Shown: positions 9,106 through 19,147 of the stretch, in pieces | Layout: every line of letters begins with the position of its first letter | Position numbering within the stretch: the first letter of the stretch is position 1 | The notes under the pieces: model-generated | Seen by the model: only the letters and a program-made list of their open reading frames with translations | Database searches by the model: none | What the model was told of the DNA's origin: nothing | Assembly (NCBI GenBank): GCA_021532125.1 | Contig: JADYUX010000007.1 | Span: 27,509 to 91,508, forward strand | Reading direction: 5' to 3' | Length of the DNA stretch: 64,000 nucleotides | Origin: Arcanobacterium haemolyticum | GTDB lineage: Bacteria; Actinomycetota; Actinomycetes; Actinomycetales; Actinomycetaceae | Made by a program: the position numbers and the translations under genes

Positions 9106-10239
9106 GTGAAGCTTCGGGTTGAACACGACGTATTCGCCGACGCAGTTTCGTGGGTAGCGCGCACGATTCCGTCGCGTCCTTCGCTTCCGGTCCTCGCAGG
9201 TATCAGGATCGAAGCGTCCACCGACGGCACAATTGCCCTGAGCTCGTACGACCCGGACATCACCTCGAATGCTGTCATTCAGGCAGATGTCGACGAACCA
9301 GGTGAAATTCTTGTCAATGGCCGCCTGCTTTCCGATTTTGCTAAGGCACTTCCCAACCGAGCTATCGAGATGGAAACGCAAGGATCGAAGCTCGAAATTG
9401 TCTGCGCGTCGTCGCATATCTCCATGCAATCAATGCCGCTTGAGGATTACCCTGAAGCGCCACAGATGCCGGAAGTAGCAGGAACCATCGACGGTGCACT
9501 TTTCCAAGAAGCCGTCTCACAGGTGGTCACGGCCGCATCAAACGACGACACTCTGCCGCTCCTCGTCTCCGTCTGCATCGAAATCGATGGTGCAAACATC
9601 TCACTCATGGCGACAGACCGCTACCGCCTCGCCGTCCGCGACCTCACATGGGAACCGACAGATCCGAGCATCAACGAACGTATCCTCGTGCGCGCCTCTC
9701 GCCTCTCGGATATCGCTAAAGCCCTCGGATCAGTAGGCAAAGTCGAGGTCTCGATCGATAACTCCGGCCGCGCAGGACTCATCGGCTTCTCAGCGGCAGG
9801 CCGCGAAAACGTTGCTCGCCTCATCGACGGTGACTACCCGCAAGTGCGCGGCCTCTTCCCGCTCGACATGAATGGCTACGCAGTAGTCGGCCGCCAAGAA
9901 CTCCTCGACGCTCTCAAGCGTGCTCGCCTCGTCGTCGAAAAGAACTCAGCAGTACGCCTCTCCTTCAGCGAAGGCCAAGTGATTCTTGAAGCAGGGCAAG
10001 GAGACAACGCCCAAACGAGTGAAGCCCTTGAGGCATACCTCAACGGAGAAGACATCACCATGGCGTTCAACCCTGGCTTCCTCCAGGAAGGGCTAGCCGC
10101 AGTGGGTTCGGACTTCATCCGGGTATCTTTCACCCACCCGACGAAACCTGCAGTCATGACCGCCCAAGACAAGCTCGAAGGCGACGACTCCACACAGTTC
10201 CGACTCCTCCAGATGCCGATTCGCATCTACGGCGGCTAA
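9106..10239 (+). CDS. dnaN: DNA polymerase III beta subunit (sliding clamp)
   Basis: 377 residues starting GTG (MKLRVEHDVFADAVSWVARTIPSRP), normal length, with the three repeated clamp domains. Motifs include LPVLAGIRIEA, LPLLVSVCIEIDG with MATDRYRLAVRDL, and the C-terminal QMPIRIYGG typical of actinobacterial DnaN. It forms the ring that tethers polymerase to DNA. It precedes recF by 18 bp. Confidence 0.98.
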   Translation: MKLRVEHDVFADAVSWVARTIPSRPSLPVLAGIRIEASTDGTIALSSYDPDITSNAVIQADVDEPGEILVNGRLLSDFAKALPNRAIEMETQGSKLEIVCASSHISMQSMPLEDYPEAPQMPEVAGTIDGALFQEAVSQVVTAASNDDTLPLLVSVCIEIDGANISLMATDRYRLAVRDLTWEPTDPSINERILVRASRLSDIAKALGSVGKVEVSIDNSGRAGLIGFSAAGRENVARLIDGDYPQVRGLFPLDMNGYAVVGRQELLDALKRARLVVEKNSAVRLSFSEGQVILEAGQGDNAQTSEALEAYLNGEDITMAFNPGFLQEGLAAVGSDFIRVSFTHPTKPAVMTAQDKLEGDDSTQFRLLQMPIRIYGG

Positions 10240-10257
10240 CGAGGCTGATGGACAAGC

Positions 10258-11499
10258 GTGTACCTGACAGATCTCGCGCTCTCGGATTTTCGATCCTATG
10301 AGCAGGTAGTTCTTTCGCTGCGCCCAGGGGTCACTGTATTCGTTGGCGAAAACGGACAAGGCAAAACAAACATCGTCGAGGCGATCGCATACCTCGCGAC
10401 GTTGAGATCACACAGAGTCGCATCAGACAACGCGCTCATCCGCCAAGGAGCAAACGCCGGGGTCGTGCGTGCGCGCCTCATGCACGGCGATCACCCCACA
10501 ACAGTAGAAGTTGAAATCTATGCAGGCCGAGCGAACCGAGCACGCGTCAATCGTGGAGCCGTCCGGCCAGTCGAAATTCTCGGAAACGTGCGCGCCGTAC
10601 TTTTTGCCCCTGAAGATCTCGAACTGGTGCGCGGCGACCCAGGAGTGCGCCGCCGATTCCTCGACGACATCATGGTGCAGCTACGCCCGCGCATGGCTTC
10701 GGTCCTCTCGGAGTACGAGAAGGTGGCACGCCAGCGCGCCGCCCTCCTCAAAAGCACCGGGGCTCGGCGCCGGCGCGGGGCAAGCGTCGACGAAGGCGCG
10801 ATCGACGTGTGGGATGCTCAGCTTGCACGCCTCGGAGCACAGATCACGCAGGGCCGCGCGGGAATTATCGCGGCCCTGCGTCCGCTCGTTGCACGGGCGT
10901 ACACACTGGTGTCGGGAGACCGAGGCCATGCGCGCATCGATTATCTGGCGAGCGCCACGAAGGGAAGTTTTACACTGCCGACTGCGCAGGAACTCCTCAA
11001 TTCGGAGGAGGCCGAGGCTCAAGTAAGTGCACATGAAGCTGAGATGGCCGATGTGGATGCACTTGAGGCACAGATGAGGTCAGCTTTGCTGGAGCGCCGC
11101 GACCAGGAGATTGACCGTGGCGTAAACCTGGTCGGGCCACACCGCGATGAGCTCGTGCTATCACTCGGAACACTGCCCGCGAAGGGCTTTGCCTCCCACG
11201 GGGAATCGTGGAGTTATGCCTTGGCTTTGCGTTTAGGTTCGTGGGAGCTCCTGCGCGCGGATGCTTCGGGTGAATGGGCGGACGACGGCGAGCCGATCCT
11301 CATTCTTGACGACGTTTTTGCTGAGCTTGATTCGCGCCGGCGCGCCCGTCTTGTCGAGCTAGTGCGTGAAGCTGACCAGGTGTTTGTCACGGCGGCTGTG
11401 GGCGACGATGTGCCCGACAACCTCGACGGAGAGCGCTTTCATGTTCACGCTGGTGTCGTGACGCCGGATGAAGCAACGAGTGAGCCTTCGCGAGGGTAG
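10258..11499 (+). CDS. recF: DNA replication/repair protein RecF
   Basis: 413 residues beginning GTG. SMC-like ABC ATPase with Walker A GENGQGKTNIVEAIAYL (about 29-45), the RecF signature LVRGDPGVRRRFLDD, and a late Walker B EPILILDDVFAELDSRRR. It acts in RecFOR loading of RecA at gaps and restart of stalled forks. It lies between dnaN and dciA, with three bases to the next start. Confidence 0.97.
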   Translation: MYLTDLALSDFRSYEQVVLSLRPGVTVFVGENGQGKTNIVEAIAYLATLRSHRVASDNALIRQGANAGVVRARLMHGDHPTTVEVEIYAGRANRARVNRGAVRPVEILGNVRAVLFAPEDLELVRGDPGVRRRFLDDIMVQLRPRMASVLSEYEKVARQRAALLKSTGARRRRGASVDEGAIDVWDAQLARLGAQITQGRAGIIAALRPLVARAYTLVSGDRGHARIDYLASATKGSFTLPTAQELLNSEEAEAQVSAHEAEMADVDALEAQMRSALLERRDQEIDRGVNLVGPHRDELVLSLGTLPAKGFASHGESWSYALALRLGSWELLRADASGEWADDGEPILILDDVFAELDSRRRARLVELVREADQVFVTAAVGDDVPDNLDGERFHVHAGVVTPDEATSEPSRG

Positions 11500-11501
11500 C
11501 C

Positions 11502-12110
11502 GTGGCGAGTTCGAAGGTTGAGGCTGCGCGGCTACGTGCCGCAGAAGAAAACGGGGACATTCTTGCCTTGCGCGCCCTTGATCGCGTTCGCGAGGCTGCT
11601 TTCGCTCGCGGTTACACGCGAACCCGCTCGCCGAGCGCTGCTCACAAGGCTCGTGCGATTGAACAAAACACGGTGGAGGAACCACTTGGCGACGAAGTGT
11701 GGTCGCCAGGGCCTGGTTGGGGGGACGTCGGTTCGGGGCCGCGCCCATCGCGCCGTGATCCGCATCCGATCGGTGAAGTCCTCCAACGCTTCATCCGCGA
11801 TAAGGGGTGGACTCAGCGCCTTGAGGTCGCGTCTGTGACTGCGCGTTGGCCTCAGATCGTTGGCCCGAACGTGGCGAAACATGTTGTCGTCGAGAATTTT
11901 GACGACGAGGGCGTGCTGACTCTGCGTGCGTCATCCTCGTCGTGGGAGGCGCAGATTCGCGCGCTTTTATCGACGTTGGAGCAGAAAATTGCCGACGAAG
12001 TTGGTGTGGACGCGGTGAAGAAGATCGTGGTGTTGGGGCCTGCGCGCCCCTCGTGGAAGCACGGGCGTTTTTCGGTACCGGGGCGCGGCCCTCGCGATAC
12101 CTACGGATGA
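11502..12110 (+). CDS. dciA: DUF721 protein, DciA-type helicase loader candidate
   Basis: 202 residues from GTG, three bases after the recF stop. The C-terminal half carries the DUF721 core (IGEVLQRFIRDKGWTQRLEVASVTARWPQIVGPNVAKHV then LTLRASSSSWEAQIRALLSTLEQKI). DciA proteins are the ancestral loaders of DnaB helicase, and the gene's conserved place between recF and gyrB in Actinobacteria fits. The basic N-terminal half (residues 1-90) is poorly conserved. Family assignment is firm; biochemical role is by homology. Confidence 0.9.
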   Translation: MASSKVEAARLRAAEENGDILALRALDRVREAAFARGYTRTRSPSAAHKARAIEQNTVEEPLGDEVWSPGPGWGDVGSGPRPSRRDPHPIGEVLQRFIRDKGWTQRLEVASVTARWPQIVGPNVAKHVVVENFDDEGVLTLRASSSSWEAQIRALLSTLEQKIADEVGVDAVKKIVVLGPARPSWKHGRFSVPGRGPRDTYG

Positions 12111-12355
12111 CGTTCGTGAGAGATTCGTCCGCCTAGGTGTGGTCACGGTGTGAAACGACTTCGTCGTTCGTCGTCCCTCATGCGGTGAAGTGGCGTGATC
12201 TTGCCGCCTCCGAGGTGATCCAATATCGGAAAACATGCCAATTTGAGCTAGAATAGACGCTGCGGCATTTTGCGTAGGTCCCTACCGAAACCGCAGTGAA
12301 CATGACTGGAAGCCATTTTGGCGATCCTCGTCGAACGCGAAGGAGAAGCTCGGAC

Positions 12356-14479
12356 GTGTCAGAAAACGTGTCGAACGCACCGGAGCCCCAAAATTCTGGG
12401 GCAACACCCGAAGCGGCAAACGCCGCAGCCGAAAATGCTCCAACAGAGCACGTCCAGCACGTTGGTGAAGTCTCCAAGACCCAATCATACGACGCCTCGA
12501 ACATCACCGTTCTCGAAGGCCTTGAAGCTGTGCGCAAGCGCCCTGGAATGTACATCGGTTCCACAGGTGAACGCGGACTCCACCACCTCGTCTACGAAGT
12601 CGTTGATAACGCTGTCGACGAAGCCCTCGCCGGCTACTGCGACCACATCGAGGTGACAATCCGAGCTGACGGAGGAATCAGCGTCGTCGATAACGGCCGC
12701 GGCATCCCTGTCGACGACCACCCCACCGAGCACCGCCCCGCTGTTGAAGTCGTCATGACGATCCTTCACGCCGGCGGCAAGTTCGGCCAAGGCGGATACG
12801 CAGTCTCCGGCGGCTTGCACGGCGTGGGCGTTTCTGTCGTGAACGCCCTCTCCACTCGCATGGAAACCGAAGTGAAGCGTGATGGCTACGTGTGGCGCAT
12901 CGCCTTCGAAAACGGTGTGCCTGTCGCCCCACTTGAGCGCGGCGAACGCACCGACGAAACCGGTACAAAGCAGACCTTCTGGGCCAACCCCGACATCTTC
13001 GAAACCACGACGTACGATTTCGAGACACTTCGTCGTCGTTTCCACCAAATGTCCTTCCTCAACAAGGACCTTCGCATCACCCTCATCGACGAACGCCCGG
13101 ACGCCGTAGCCGACGGCGACGAAGTTACCGGCGACGAAGCAGGAGAAAGCGACGAGCCCAAGGCCGGCCACCGCGAAATCTCCTACCGCTACTCGGGCGG
13201 CCTCCTCGACTACGTCAAGTACCTCAACACGACGAAGAAGGTAGAAGTCGTCCACCCGGATGTCATCTACTTCGAAGCAGAAGATACCGAGAAGAAGATC
13301 CAATGCGAAGTCGCCCTTCAATGGACGTCGGCGTACTCCGAGTCGGTTAATACCTTCGCCAACACCATTAACACCACCGAAGGCGGAACACACGAAGAAG
13401 GGTTCCGTGCAGCGCTCACCTCGGTAATCAACAAGTACGCTCGCGACAAGGGCCTCCTCAAAGACAAAGATCCGAACCTCTCCGGTGAGGACATCCGCGA
13501 AGGCCTCACCGCGATCATCTCCGTCAAGCTCGGAAACCCGCAGTTCGAAGGTCAGACGAAGACGAAGCTCGGCAACACCGAAGCACGCACCTTCGTCCAG
13601 CAGCAGGTCTACGCCAACCTCACCGATTGGCTCGACATGCACCCGAGCGAAGCAAAGGACATCATCCGCAAAGCCACCCAGGCTTTCGCTGCGCGCGCAG
13701 CCGCACGCAAGGCCCGCGAGGCGACCCGCCGCAAGAGCGTCCTCGAATCTGCGTCCATGCCCGGCAAGCTCAAAGACTGCACCTCCCGCAACCCTGAAGA
13801 ATGTGAAATCTTCATTGTTGAGGGTGATTCCGCAGGTGGTTCCGCCGTTAATGGCCGCGACCCGAAGCATCAGGCAATCATGCCGATTCGAGGAAAAATC
13901 CTCAACGTAGAAAAGGCGCGCCTCGATCGCGCGCTCTCCTCCGACACGATCCAAGGCCTCATCACCGCCTTCGGCACGGGAATTGGCGACGACTTCGACA
14001 TCGCCAAACTCCGTTACCACAAGATCGTTTTCATGGCTGACGCCGACGTGGACGGCTCGCACATCGCGACACTCCTCCTCACACTCGTCTACCGCTACAT
14101 GCGGCCCCTCGTGGAGAATGGGCACGTCTACCTCGCCATGCCACCGCTCTACCGCATCAAGTGGACGAACGCCCCTCACGACTACGTGTTCTCCGACCGA
14201 GAGCGCGACGAAAAGCTCGTCGAAGGCAAGGAAAAAGGCTGGCGCCTCCCCAAGGACGAAAGCCAGCGTATCCAGCGCTACAAGGGTCTGGGTGAAATGA
14301 ACGCCTCCGAACTGTGGGAGACGACAATGGACCCCAACCACCGCACACTCAAGCAGGTTTCGATCGGTGAAGCCGCTGCCACCGACGAAACATTCTCGGT
14401 GCTCATGGGTGAGGACGTGGAATCCCGCCGATCCTTCATCCAGCGCAACGCGCACGACGTCCGCTTCCTCGACATCTGA
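12356..14479 (+). CDS. gyrB: DNA gyrase subunit B
   Basis: About 707 residues from GTG 12356 ([12 protein letters not shown]), preceded by AAGGAGAAG; an upstream GTG at 12296 in the same frame lacks a ribosome site. The GHKL ATPase domain has [19 protein letters not shown] and DNGRGIPVD, the TOPRIM domain has [11 protein letters not shown] and [11 protein letters not shown], and the C-terminus has [20 protein letters not shown]. With GyrA it introduces negative supercoils ahead of forks. A TAGAAT at 12249-12254 could be a -10 element. It is followed by gyrA after 15 bp. Confidence 0.98.
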   Translation: MSENVSNAPEPQNSGATPEAANAAAENAPTEHVQHVGEVSKTQSYDASNITVLEGLEAVRKRPGMYIGSTGERGLHHLVYEVVDNAVDEALAGYCDHIEVTIRADGGISVVDNGRGIPVDDHPTEHRPAVEVVMTILHAGGKFGQGGYAVSGGLHGVGVSVVNALSTRMETEVKRDGYVWRIAFENGVPVAPLERGERTDETGTKQTFWANPDIFETTTYDFETLRRRFHQMSFLNKDLRITLIDERPDAVADGDEVTGDEAGESDEPKAGHREISYRYSGGLLDYVKYLNTTKKVEVVHPDVIYFEAEDTEKKIQCEVALQWTSAYSESVNTFANTINTTEGGTHEEGFRAALTSVINKYARDKGLLKDKDPNLSGEDIREGLTAIISVKLGNPQFEGQTKTKLGNTEARTFVQQQVYANLTDWLDMHPSEAKDIIRKATQAFAARAAARKAREATRRKSVLESASMPGKLKDCTSRNPEECEIFIVEGDSAGGSAVNGRDPKHQAIMPIRGKILNVEKARLDRALSSDTIQGLITAFGTGIGDDFDIAKLRYHKIVFMADADVDGSHIATLLLTLVYRYMRPLVENGHVYLAMPPLYRIKWTNAPHDYVFSDRERDEKLVEGKEKGWRLPKDESQRIQRYKGLGEMNASELWETTMDPNHRTLKQVSIGEAAATDETFSVLMGEDVESRRSFIQRNAHDVRFLDI

Positions 14480-14494
14480 CAAGGCTGATACCTA

Positions 14495-17209
14495 GTGACT
14501 GACGAAATGAACAACGAAGAGAGCACCTTCCAGCACGGTGCCATCATGGACGTCGATCTCCAGCGCGAGATGGAGAAGTCCTACCTCGACTACGCAATGT
14601 CGGTGATCGTCGGGCGCGCGCTCCCAGATGTGCGCGACGGCATGAAACCCGTACACCGTCGAGTTCTCTACGCCATGTACGACGGCGGTTACCGCCCCGA
14701 CAACTCCTTCTCGAAGTCCGCGAAGATCGTCGGCGACGTCATGGGCCACTACCATCCCCACGGCGACGCGGCCATTTACGATACGCTCGTGCGCCTCGTC
14801 CAGCCGTGGGCAATGCGCTACCCCCTCGTAGCGGGCCAAGGCAACTTCGGCACCCCTGGCGACCTCGGCGCTGCAGCACCTCGATACACCGAGGCAAAAA
14901 TGGCGCCACTCGCCCTCGAAATGGTGCGCGACATCAAAGAAGATACCGTCGATTTCGAACCGAACTACGACGGCTCACTCATGGAGCCCGTCGTACTCAC
15001 TGCCCGCTTCCCCAACCTCCTCGTCAACGGCTCCGAAGGTATCGCGGTCGGCATGGCCACCCGCATCCCGCCGCACAACCTTCGTGAAGTCAACGAAGGC
15101 GTGCAGTGGTACCTCCAAAACCCGGAAGCCACAAAGGAAGAACTCCTCGCCCAGCTCATGCTCCGCATCAAGGGCCCAGACTTCCCCACCGGCGCAACAA
15201 TCCTCGGCACCAAGGACATCGAGGACATGTACCGCACCGGCCACGGTTCGATCACACAGCGCGCCGTCGTGGAGGTCGACGAAATCCAGGGCCGCCAATG
15301 CCTCGTCATTTCTGATCTTCCTTACCAAGTCAATCCCGACCGACTCCTCGACAAGATGGTCGAAGGCATTAAGGATGGTCGCCTCCCCGGAATCGCCGAT
15401 ATCCGCGACGAAACCTCTGGGCGCGCCGGCCAGCGCATCGTCGTCGTCCTCAAGAAGGATGCCGTAGCCAAGGTTGTCCTCAACAACCTCTACAAGCACA
15501 CGCAGCTTCAGAACAACTTCCCGGCCAACATGCTTGCGCTCGTCGACGGCGTACCGCGCACCCTCTCCCTTGACGGCTTCGTGCGCCACTGGGTGAACCA
15601 CCAGATGATCGTCATCCAGCGCCGCACACAATACCGCCTCAACGAAGCGCTCAAGCGCCTCCACATCTTGGAGGGCTACCTTAAAGCACTCGACCAGCTC
15701 GACGAAGTAATTGCACTCATTCGTCGCTCCCCAACCGTGGACGAGGCACGCGAAGGCCTCATGCAGCTCCTCGACATCGACGCCGACCAGGCAAACGCGA
15801 TCCTTGAGATGCAGCTACGACGCCTCGCAGCCCTCGAACGCCAGAAGATTCTCGACGAATACGAGGACAAAGTCCGCCTTGTCACCGACTACCGCGACAT
15901 CCTCGCGCGCCCCGAGCGCCAGCGCACAATCATCTCCGAGGAACTCCAAGCTATCGTTGACCGTTACGGCGACGATCGTCGCACAACAATCCTCCCCTTC
16001 AACGGCGAAATGACCGTCGAAGACCTCATTCCCGAGGACGACGTCGTCGTCACCATCACCCGAGGCGGCTTCGTCAAGCGCACCAAGGTGAGCGAATACC
16101 GCGCACAACACCGCGGCGGAAAAGGAATCAAGGGAACGTCGTTGCGTGGCGACGACGTCGTGGAACACTTCGGTGTTTCCTCCACACACGACTGGCAGCT
16201 ACTTTTCACCAATTTCGGCCGTGTCTACCGCATCAAGGGATATGAACTCCCCGAAGGTGGCCGCGATGCGCGCGGGCAGCATGTGGCGAACCTCCTCGCA
16301 TTCCAGCCCGGTGAAACGATCGCCTCGGTCATTACGTTGAAGAACTATGAACAGGCCGACTACCTCGTCCTTGCAACAGCAGACGGCCTCGTGAAGAAGA
16401 CCCGCCTAAGCGAATACGACTCCGCACGCACAGGTGGCCTCATCGCCATCAAATTGCGCGAGCATGTCGACGGCACAACCGATCAAGTTGTCGCGGCAGC
16501 ACTCGTCAACGAAGGCGACGATCTTCTGCTCGTCTCGCGGCAAGGCCAGTCGCTGCGCTTCACCGCCGATAACGACGCACTCCGCGCCATGAGCCGCGCA
16601 GCCTCCGGCGTCATCGGCATGAAGTTCCGCGAAGGCGACTCACTGCTTGCCATGGAAGTCGTGCGCCCCGATTCGGAAGTATTCGTCGTCACCGAAGGTG
16701 GATTTGCCAAGCGCACCAGCGTCGACGAATACCGCCGCCAAGGACGCTCCGGATTCGGCATCAAGGTGGCCAAGATTACCGAAGCGCGTGGCGAACTCGT
16801 CGGCGCCCTCATCACCCACGAAGGTGAAGAGGTCATGGTCATCATGGAATCCGGCAAGGTCATGCGTTCATCGGTCGACGAAGTCTCCCTCACCGGACGC
16901 AACACACAAGGCGTCACATTTACACGCCCCGACGACGGTGACCGCATCATCGCCATCGCACGCAACGCCGAATCTGAACTCGACGACGAACTCGACGAGA
17001 ACGCCGCGGCTGATACCGAGGCAGTTGTCGAAGGGCAAGGTGCGGCAAGTACTGATCCAGGAGAAGCTATCGCACATCCAGCGGAAAGCAGCGGAGAAGG
17101 CAGCGCCGCCCAGGCGGAAACGGTAGCCTTTGACGTAGCAGAAGCTGAGACGGACGGAACCGATACAGAATCGGACGTCAGCACCAGCTCGGATGGCAGC
17201 AACGACTGA
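14495..17209 (+). CDS. gyrA: DNA gyrase subunit A
   Basis: 904 residues starting GTG. The breakage-reunion domain has catalytic Tyr131 (APRYTEAKM) and the quinolone-determining segment [12 protein letters not shown] (86-97). The residue equivalent to E. coli Ser83 is Ala92, and Asp96 matches Asp87. The C-terminal beta-pinwheel begins with the GyrA box [10 protein letters not shown] and has several repeated blades ([48 protein letters not shown]). The last 70 or so residues form an acidic low-complexity tail ([13 protein letters not shown]). It probably forms one transcript with gyrB and the DUF3566 gene. Confidence 0.98.
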   Translation: MTDEMNNEESTFQHGAIMDVDLQREMEKSYLDYAMSVIVGRALPDVRDGMKPVHRRVLYAMYDGGYRPDNSFSKSAKIVGDVMGHYHPHGDAAIYDTLVRLVQPWAMRYPLVAGQGNFGTPGDLGAAAPRYTEAKMAPLALEMVRDIKEDTVDFEPNYDGSLMEPVVLTARFPNLLVNGSEGIAVGMATRIPPHNLREVNEGVQWYLQNPEATKEELLAQLMLRIKGPDFPTGATILGTKDIEDMYRTGHGSITQRAVVEVDEIQGRQCLVISDLPYQVNPDRLLDKMVEGIKDGRLPGIADIRDETSGRAGQRIVVVLKKDAVAKVVLNNLYKHTQLQNNFPANMLALVDGVPRTLSLDGFVRHWVNHQMIVIQRRTQYRLNEALKRLHILEGYLKALDQLDEVIALIRRSPTVDEAREGLMQLLDIDADQANAILEMQLRRLAALERQKILDEYEDKVRLVTDYRDILARPERQRTIISEELQAIVDRYGDDRRTTILPFNGEMTVEDLIPEDDVVVTITRGGFVKRTKVSEYRAQHRGGKGIKGTSLRGDDVVEHFGVSSTHDWQLLFTNFGRVYRIKGYELPEGGRDARGQHVANLLAFQPGETIASVITLKNYEQADYLVLATADGLVKKTRLSEYDSARTGGLIAIKLREHVDGTTDQVVAAALVNEGDDLLLVSRQGQSLRFTADNDALRAMSRAASGVIGMKFREGDSLLAMEVVRPDSEVFVVTEGGFAKRTSVDEYRRQGRSGFGIKVAKITEARGELVGALITHEGEEVMVIMESGKVMRSSVDEVSLTGRNTQGVTFTRPDDGDRIIAIARNAESELDDELDENAAADTEAVVEGQGAASTDPGEAIAHPAESSGEGSAAQAETVAFDVAEAETDGTDTESDVSTSSDGSND

Positions 17210-17225
17210 AGGTAATGGAGCAGCA

Positions 17226-17834
17226 ATGAGTGACAACAACACCGAAGCAAAACCGGAATACCCAGTCCGTCGGCCAGCATCCGAACGCATGAACGACGGC
17301 GTGACATCAGCACACACAGCCACATACCAGGCCCCGCCGGCTGGCCAGCCAGGTGGTGCGGGCGTACCAGATCCGGGTGCGGCGAGGGCAGGTGCTGGTG
17401 CGAATGAGAATGGCGCAGGTGCGCGCGCAGGGGGCGCCGGTGTGAGTGCGAGCGCCGCTGACAAACGCGCCGTCGGTATCCGTCGTATCCACATGACGAT
17501 CGCCCGCGTAGATCCCCTCTCGGCTCTCAAACTCGGCTTCCTCATCTCGGTAGCCATCGGCATCATGATCGTCGTCGCTATGGCGCTCCTGTGGTTCGTC
17601 CTCGACGGAATGCATGTGTTCTCCCAGGTCGAGAGCCTTCTCCAGACCCTCAACTCTGACTCTCTCCTCCAGCTTGCCCAGTACCTCCAATTCGGGCGCT
17701 GGATGAGCTTCGCAGTGATCGTCGCGATCGTCGACATCGTGCTGCTTACGGCACTATCTGCGATCGGTGCGCTCGTGTACAACCTTGTCGCCGCGCTTGT
17801 CGGAGGCATGCGGATCACCGTCACAGACGAGTAA
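17226..17834 (+). CDS. DUF3566 transmembrane protein
   Basis: 202 residues from ATG 17226 with GGAG at 17217-17220; an in-frame codon at 17193 overlapping gyrA is unlikely. The first 85 residues are disordered and rich in Gly, Ala and Pro. A DUF3566 core follows (VGIRRIHMTIARVDPLSALKLGFLISVAIGIMIVVAMALLWFVLDGMHVFSQVESLLQ), then a second helix (FAVIVAIVDIVLLTALSAIGALVYNLVAALVGGMRITV). This family is routinely found after gyrA in Actinobacteria; its function is unknown. Confidence 0.92.
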   Translation: MSDNNTEAKPEYPVRRPASERMNDGVTSAHTATYQAPPAGQPGGAGVPDPGAARAGAGANENGAGARAGGAGVSASAADKRAVGIRRIHMTIARVDPLSALKLGFLISVAIGIMIVVAMALLWFVLDGMHVFSQVESLLQTLNSDSLLQLAQYLQFGRWMSFAVIVAIVDIVLLTALSAIGALVYNLVAALVGGMRITVTDE

Positions 17835-17855
17835 TTCACTGATTCTCGTGATCAA

Positions 17856-17883
17856 CGTGGGGCGGCCTTCGGGTCGCCCCACG
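17856..17883 (+). terminator. Terminator after the gyrBA-DUF3566 transcript
   Basis: Stem CGTGGGGCGGCC / GGTCGCCCCACG with a TTCG tetraloop and one G-U pair, 21 bp after the stop codon. There is only a short T-rich tail, as is common in high-G+C genomes. Confidence 0.75.
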
Positions 17884-18026
17884 TTCGTCTGTGCGGGGTG
17901 AGGATCGCGTTCGGGATGGGTGCAAGGTAGGGGAAGAAAGTGATTCACGTCGCGGTAGGCCGTTCTGTTTGGACAACCCAGGGACCGGTGATGTAATCTA
18001 ATTCGGCACCCACAAGGGTACGGTTT

Positions 18027-18100
18027 GGGCCTATAGCTCAGTTGGTTAGAGCGCATCCCTGATAAGGATGAGGTCGATGGTTCGAGTCCATCTAGGCCCA
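18027..18100 (+). tRNA. ileT: tRNA-Ile (GAT anticodon)
   Basis: 74 nt; acceptor GGGCCTA pairs with TAGGCCC, discriminator A. Anticodon arm CATCC-CTGATAA-GGATG places GAT at 18061-18063; T-loop GGTTCGAGTCC is standard. The conserved actinobacterial location is just after gyrA/DUF3566. Confidence 0.97.
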
Positions 18101-18120
18101 CTCGTAACTAAGGAGGATTG

Positions 18121-18240
18121 ATGAAGAAGATCCTGCTGCTCGCGGCTCCCGCTGCGGCTGGTTACGTTGCTTGGCTCGAGGTTCAGAAGAACCGCCAGGG
18201 CGAGGCAGTGTGGAATCAGGTGACTGATCCACTTAACTGA
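18121..18240 (+). CDS. DLW-39 family micro-protein
   Basis: A 39-residue ORF with a perfect AAGGAGGATTG ribosome site. It begins MKKILLLAAPAAAGYVAWLE and ends VWNQVTDPLN. Exactly 39 residues, the location beside the gyrA-proximal tRNA-Ile, the membrane-spanning N-terminus and the ending resembling the family's D-L-W...TDP pattern all fit the actinobacterial DLW-39 family. One hydrophobic helix (4-19) suggests a membrane peptide. Function unknown. Confidence 0.85.
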   Translation: MKKILLLAAPAAAGYVAWLEVQKNRQGEAVWNQVTDPLN

Positions 18241-18246
18241 ATACAT

Positions 18247-18319
18247 GGGGCTATGGCGCAGCTGGTAGCGCATCTGCTTTGCAAGCAGAGGGTCGTGGGT
18301 TCGAGTCCCACTAGCTCCA
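18247..18319 (+). tRNA. alaT: tRNA-Ala (TGC anticodon)
   Basis: 73 nt; acceptor GGGGCTA / TAGCTCC (one G-U), anticodon arm TCTGC-TTTGCAA-GCAGA with TGC at 18280-18282, T-loop GGTTCGAGTCC. Six bases after the DLW-39 stop codon, so the two tRNAs and the micro-gene may share a transcript. Confidence 0.97.
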
Positions 18320-18328
18320 CAAACAAGG

Positions 18329-18363
18329 AAAGCCGAATGGTGAACAAAGCCATTCGGCTTTTT
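18329..18363 (+). terminator. Terminator after tRNA-Ala
   Basis: Perfect 12-bp stem AAAGCCGAATGG / CCATTCGGCTTT, 9-nt loop, followed by TT and a T-rich tail. Confidence 0.9.
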
Positions 18364-18963
18364 CATTGGAACGGCGACGAGCGCTTTACACCACCGCAAA
18401 CGGCGAGTTGCATCGTTCCCGACCGCAGTGTTCAAGGCACGCGAGCCCTCTCGCGAGCCTGCGTATTGACTAACGCGAAGGCTAACAAACATCCCACGCT
18501 CGCCGGTTGTCGTGCATGAGGAATGTCGGTTGTCGTGCGTGCAGCGGACTTCCCTTGCAACAACACGCCAAGCATCATTCCCACGCTGTTCCACCGCACG
18601 CGTCCCGTTTCAGCCTGCCCGTCCCGTTTCAGCCTGCCTGTCCCGTCCGGGTCCATTCCAGCCCGCGTGTCCTGGCGCAGGTTACTCCTATCTGGCGCAG
18701 CTGACCGGGTGAGTTTTTCGGTGTTCACTGCGTCAGAGCCCGCCCAAGCACGCCGCCTATCACCCGCTCTAGCACGCCGCCCTCCCACGCGGCTGTCCAT
18801 AGCAAGCACACCACGTGCCGGTGGCTCAGGAGGATGAGGACTCGGCGGAGGTGGATATGGCTGAGCGTGACTCCAGCGAGAAGTCACGACATGACGACGA
18901 ATAATCCCCGCGCCGTCCGCGGTCACCGGCGCCTAGTGTCTGACTTTGTCAGTGACAGGTGAG
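18364..18963. other. 600-bp non-coding segment with short tandem repeats
   Basis: No credible gene. Contains a 19-bp tandem repeat around 18602-18650 (CCCGTTTCAGCCTGCC unit, about 2.5 copies). The 12-mer CGGTTGTCGTGC occurs twice (near 18502 and 18528), and AGCACGCCGCC occurs twice (near 18748 and 18773). This looks like decaying accessory DNA at the left edge of the AlbA_2 island. Confidence 0.6.
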
Positions 18964-19143
18964 CTCTAACATTGTGAGAGTAGATTCGTGTGAGAGTGAG
19001 AAGGCGACGAGGTTGCTAGATAGTGGCGTGATAGTGCGGAAAAGTGAGTGTGGTTCGTCGTCGTTCATCGTGGGATGAAAGCTACTCTAACGTCTACTCT
19101 CAACTTTCTTGAGAGTAGACGTTAGAGTAGAACGCCTGCCGTC
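18964..19143. repeat. 180-bp direct repeat, left copy (3' side of the AlbA_2 gene)
   Basis: Matches 20556-20735 with five substitutions over 180 bp and no indel. It contains a perfect 22-bp inverted repeat (19082-19103 / 19109-19130, 5-nt loop CTTTC) and five exact CTACTCT/AGAGTAG heptamers. It ends four bases before the stop codon of the gene it flanks. Confidence 0.95.
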
Positions 19144-19147
19144 AAAG

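Noticed and set aside
12485..14482. 665-codon frame on the minus strand opposite gyrB
   Set aside because: Antisense shadow of gyrB caused by G+C codon bias; the plus strand has all GyrB motifs.
18432..18926. 164-codon minus-strand frame after the tRNA block
   Set aside because: Proline/arginine low-complexity translation, no ribosome site, runs across short tandem repeats.
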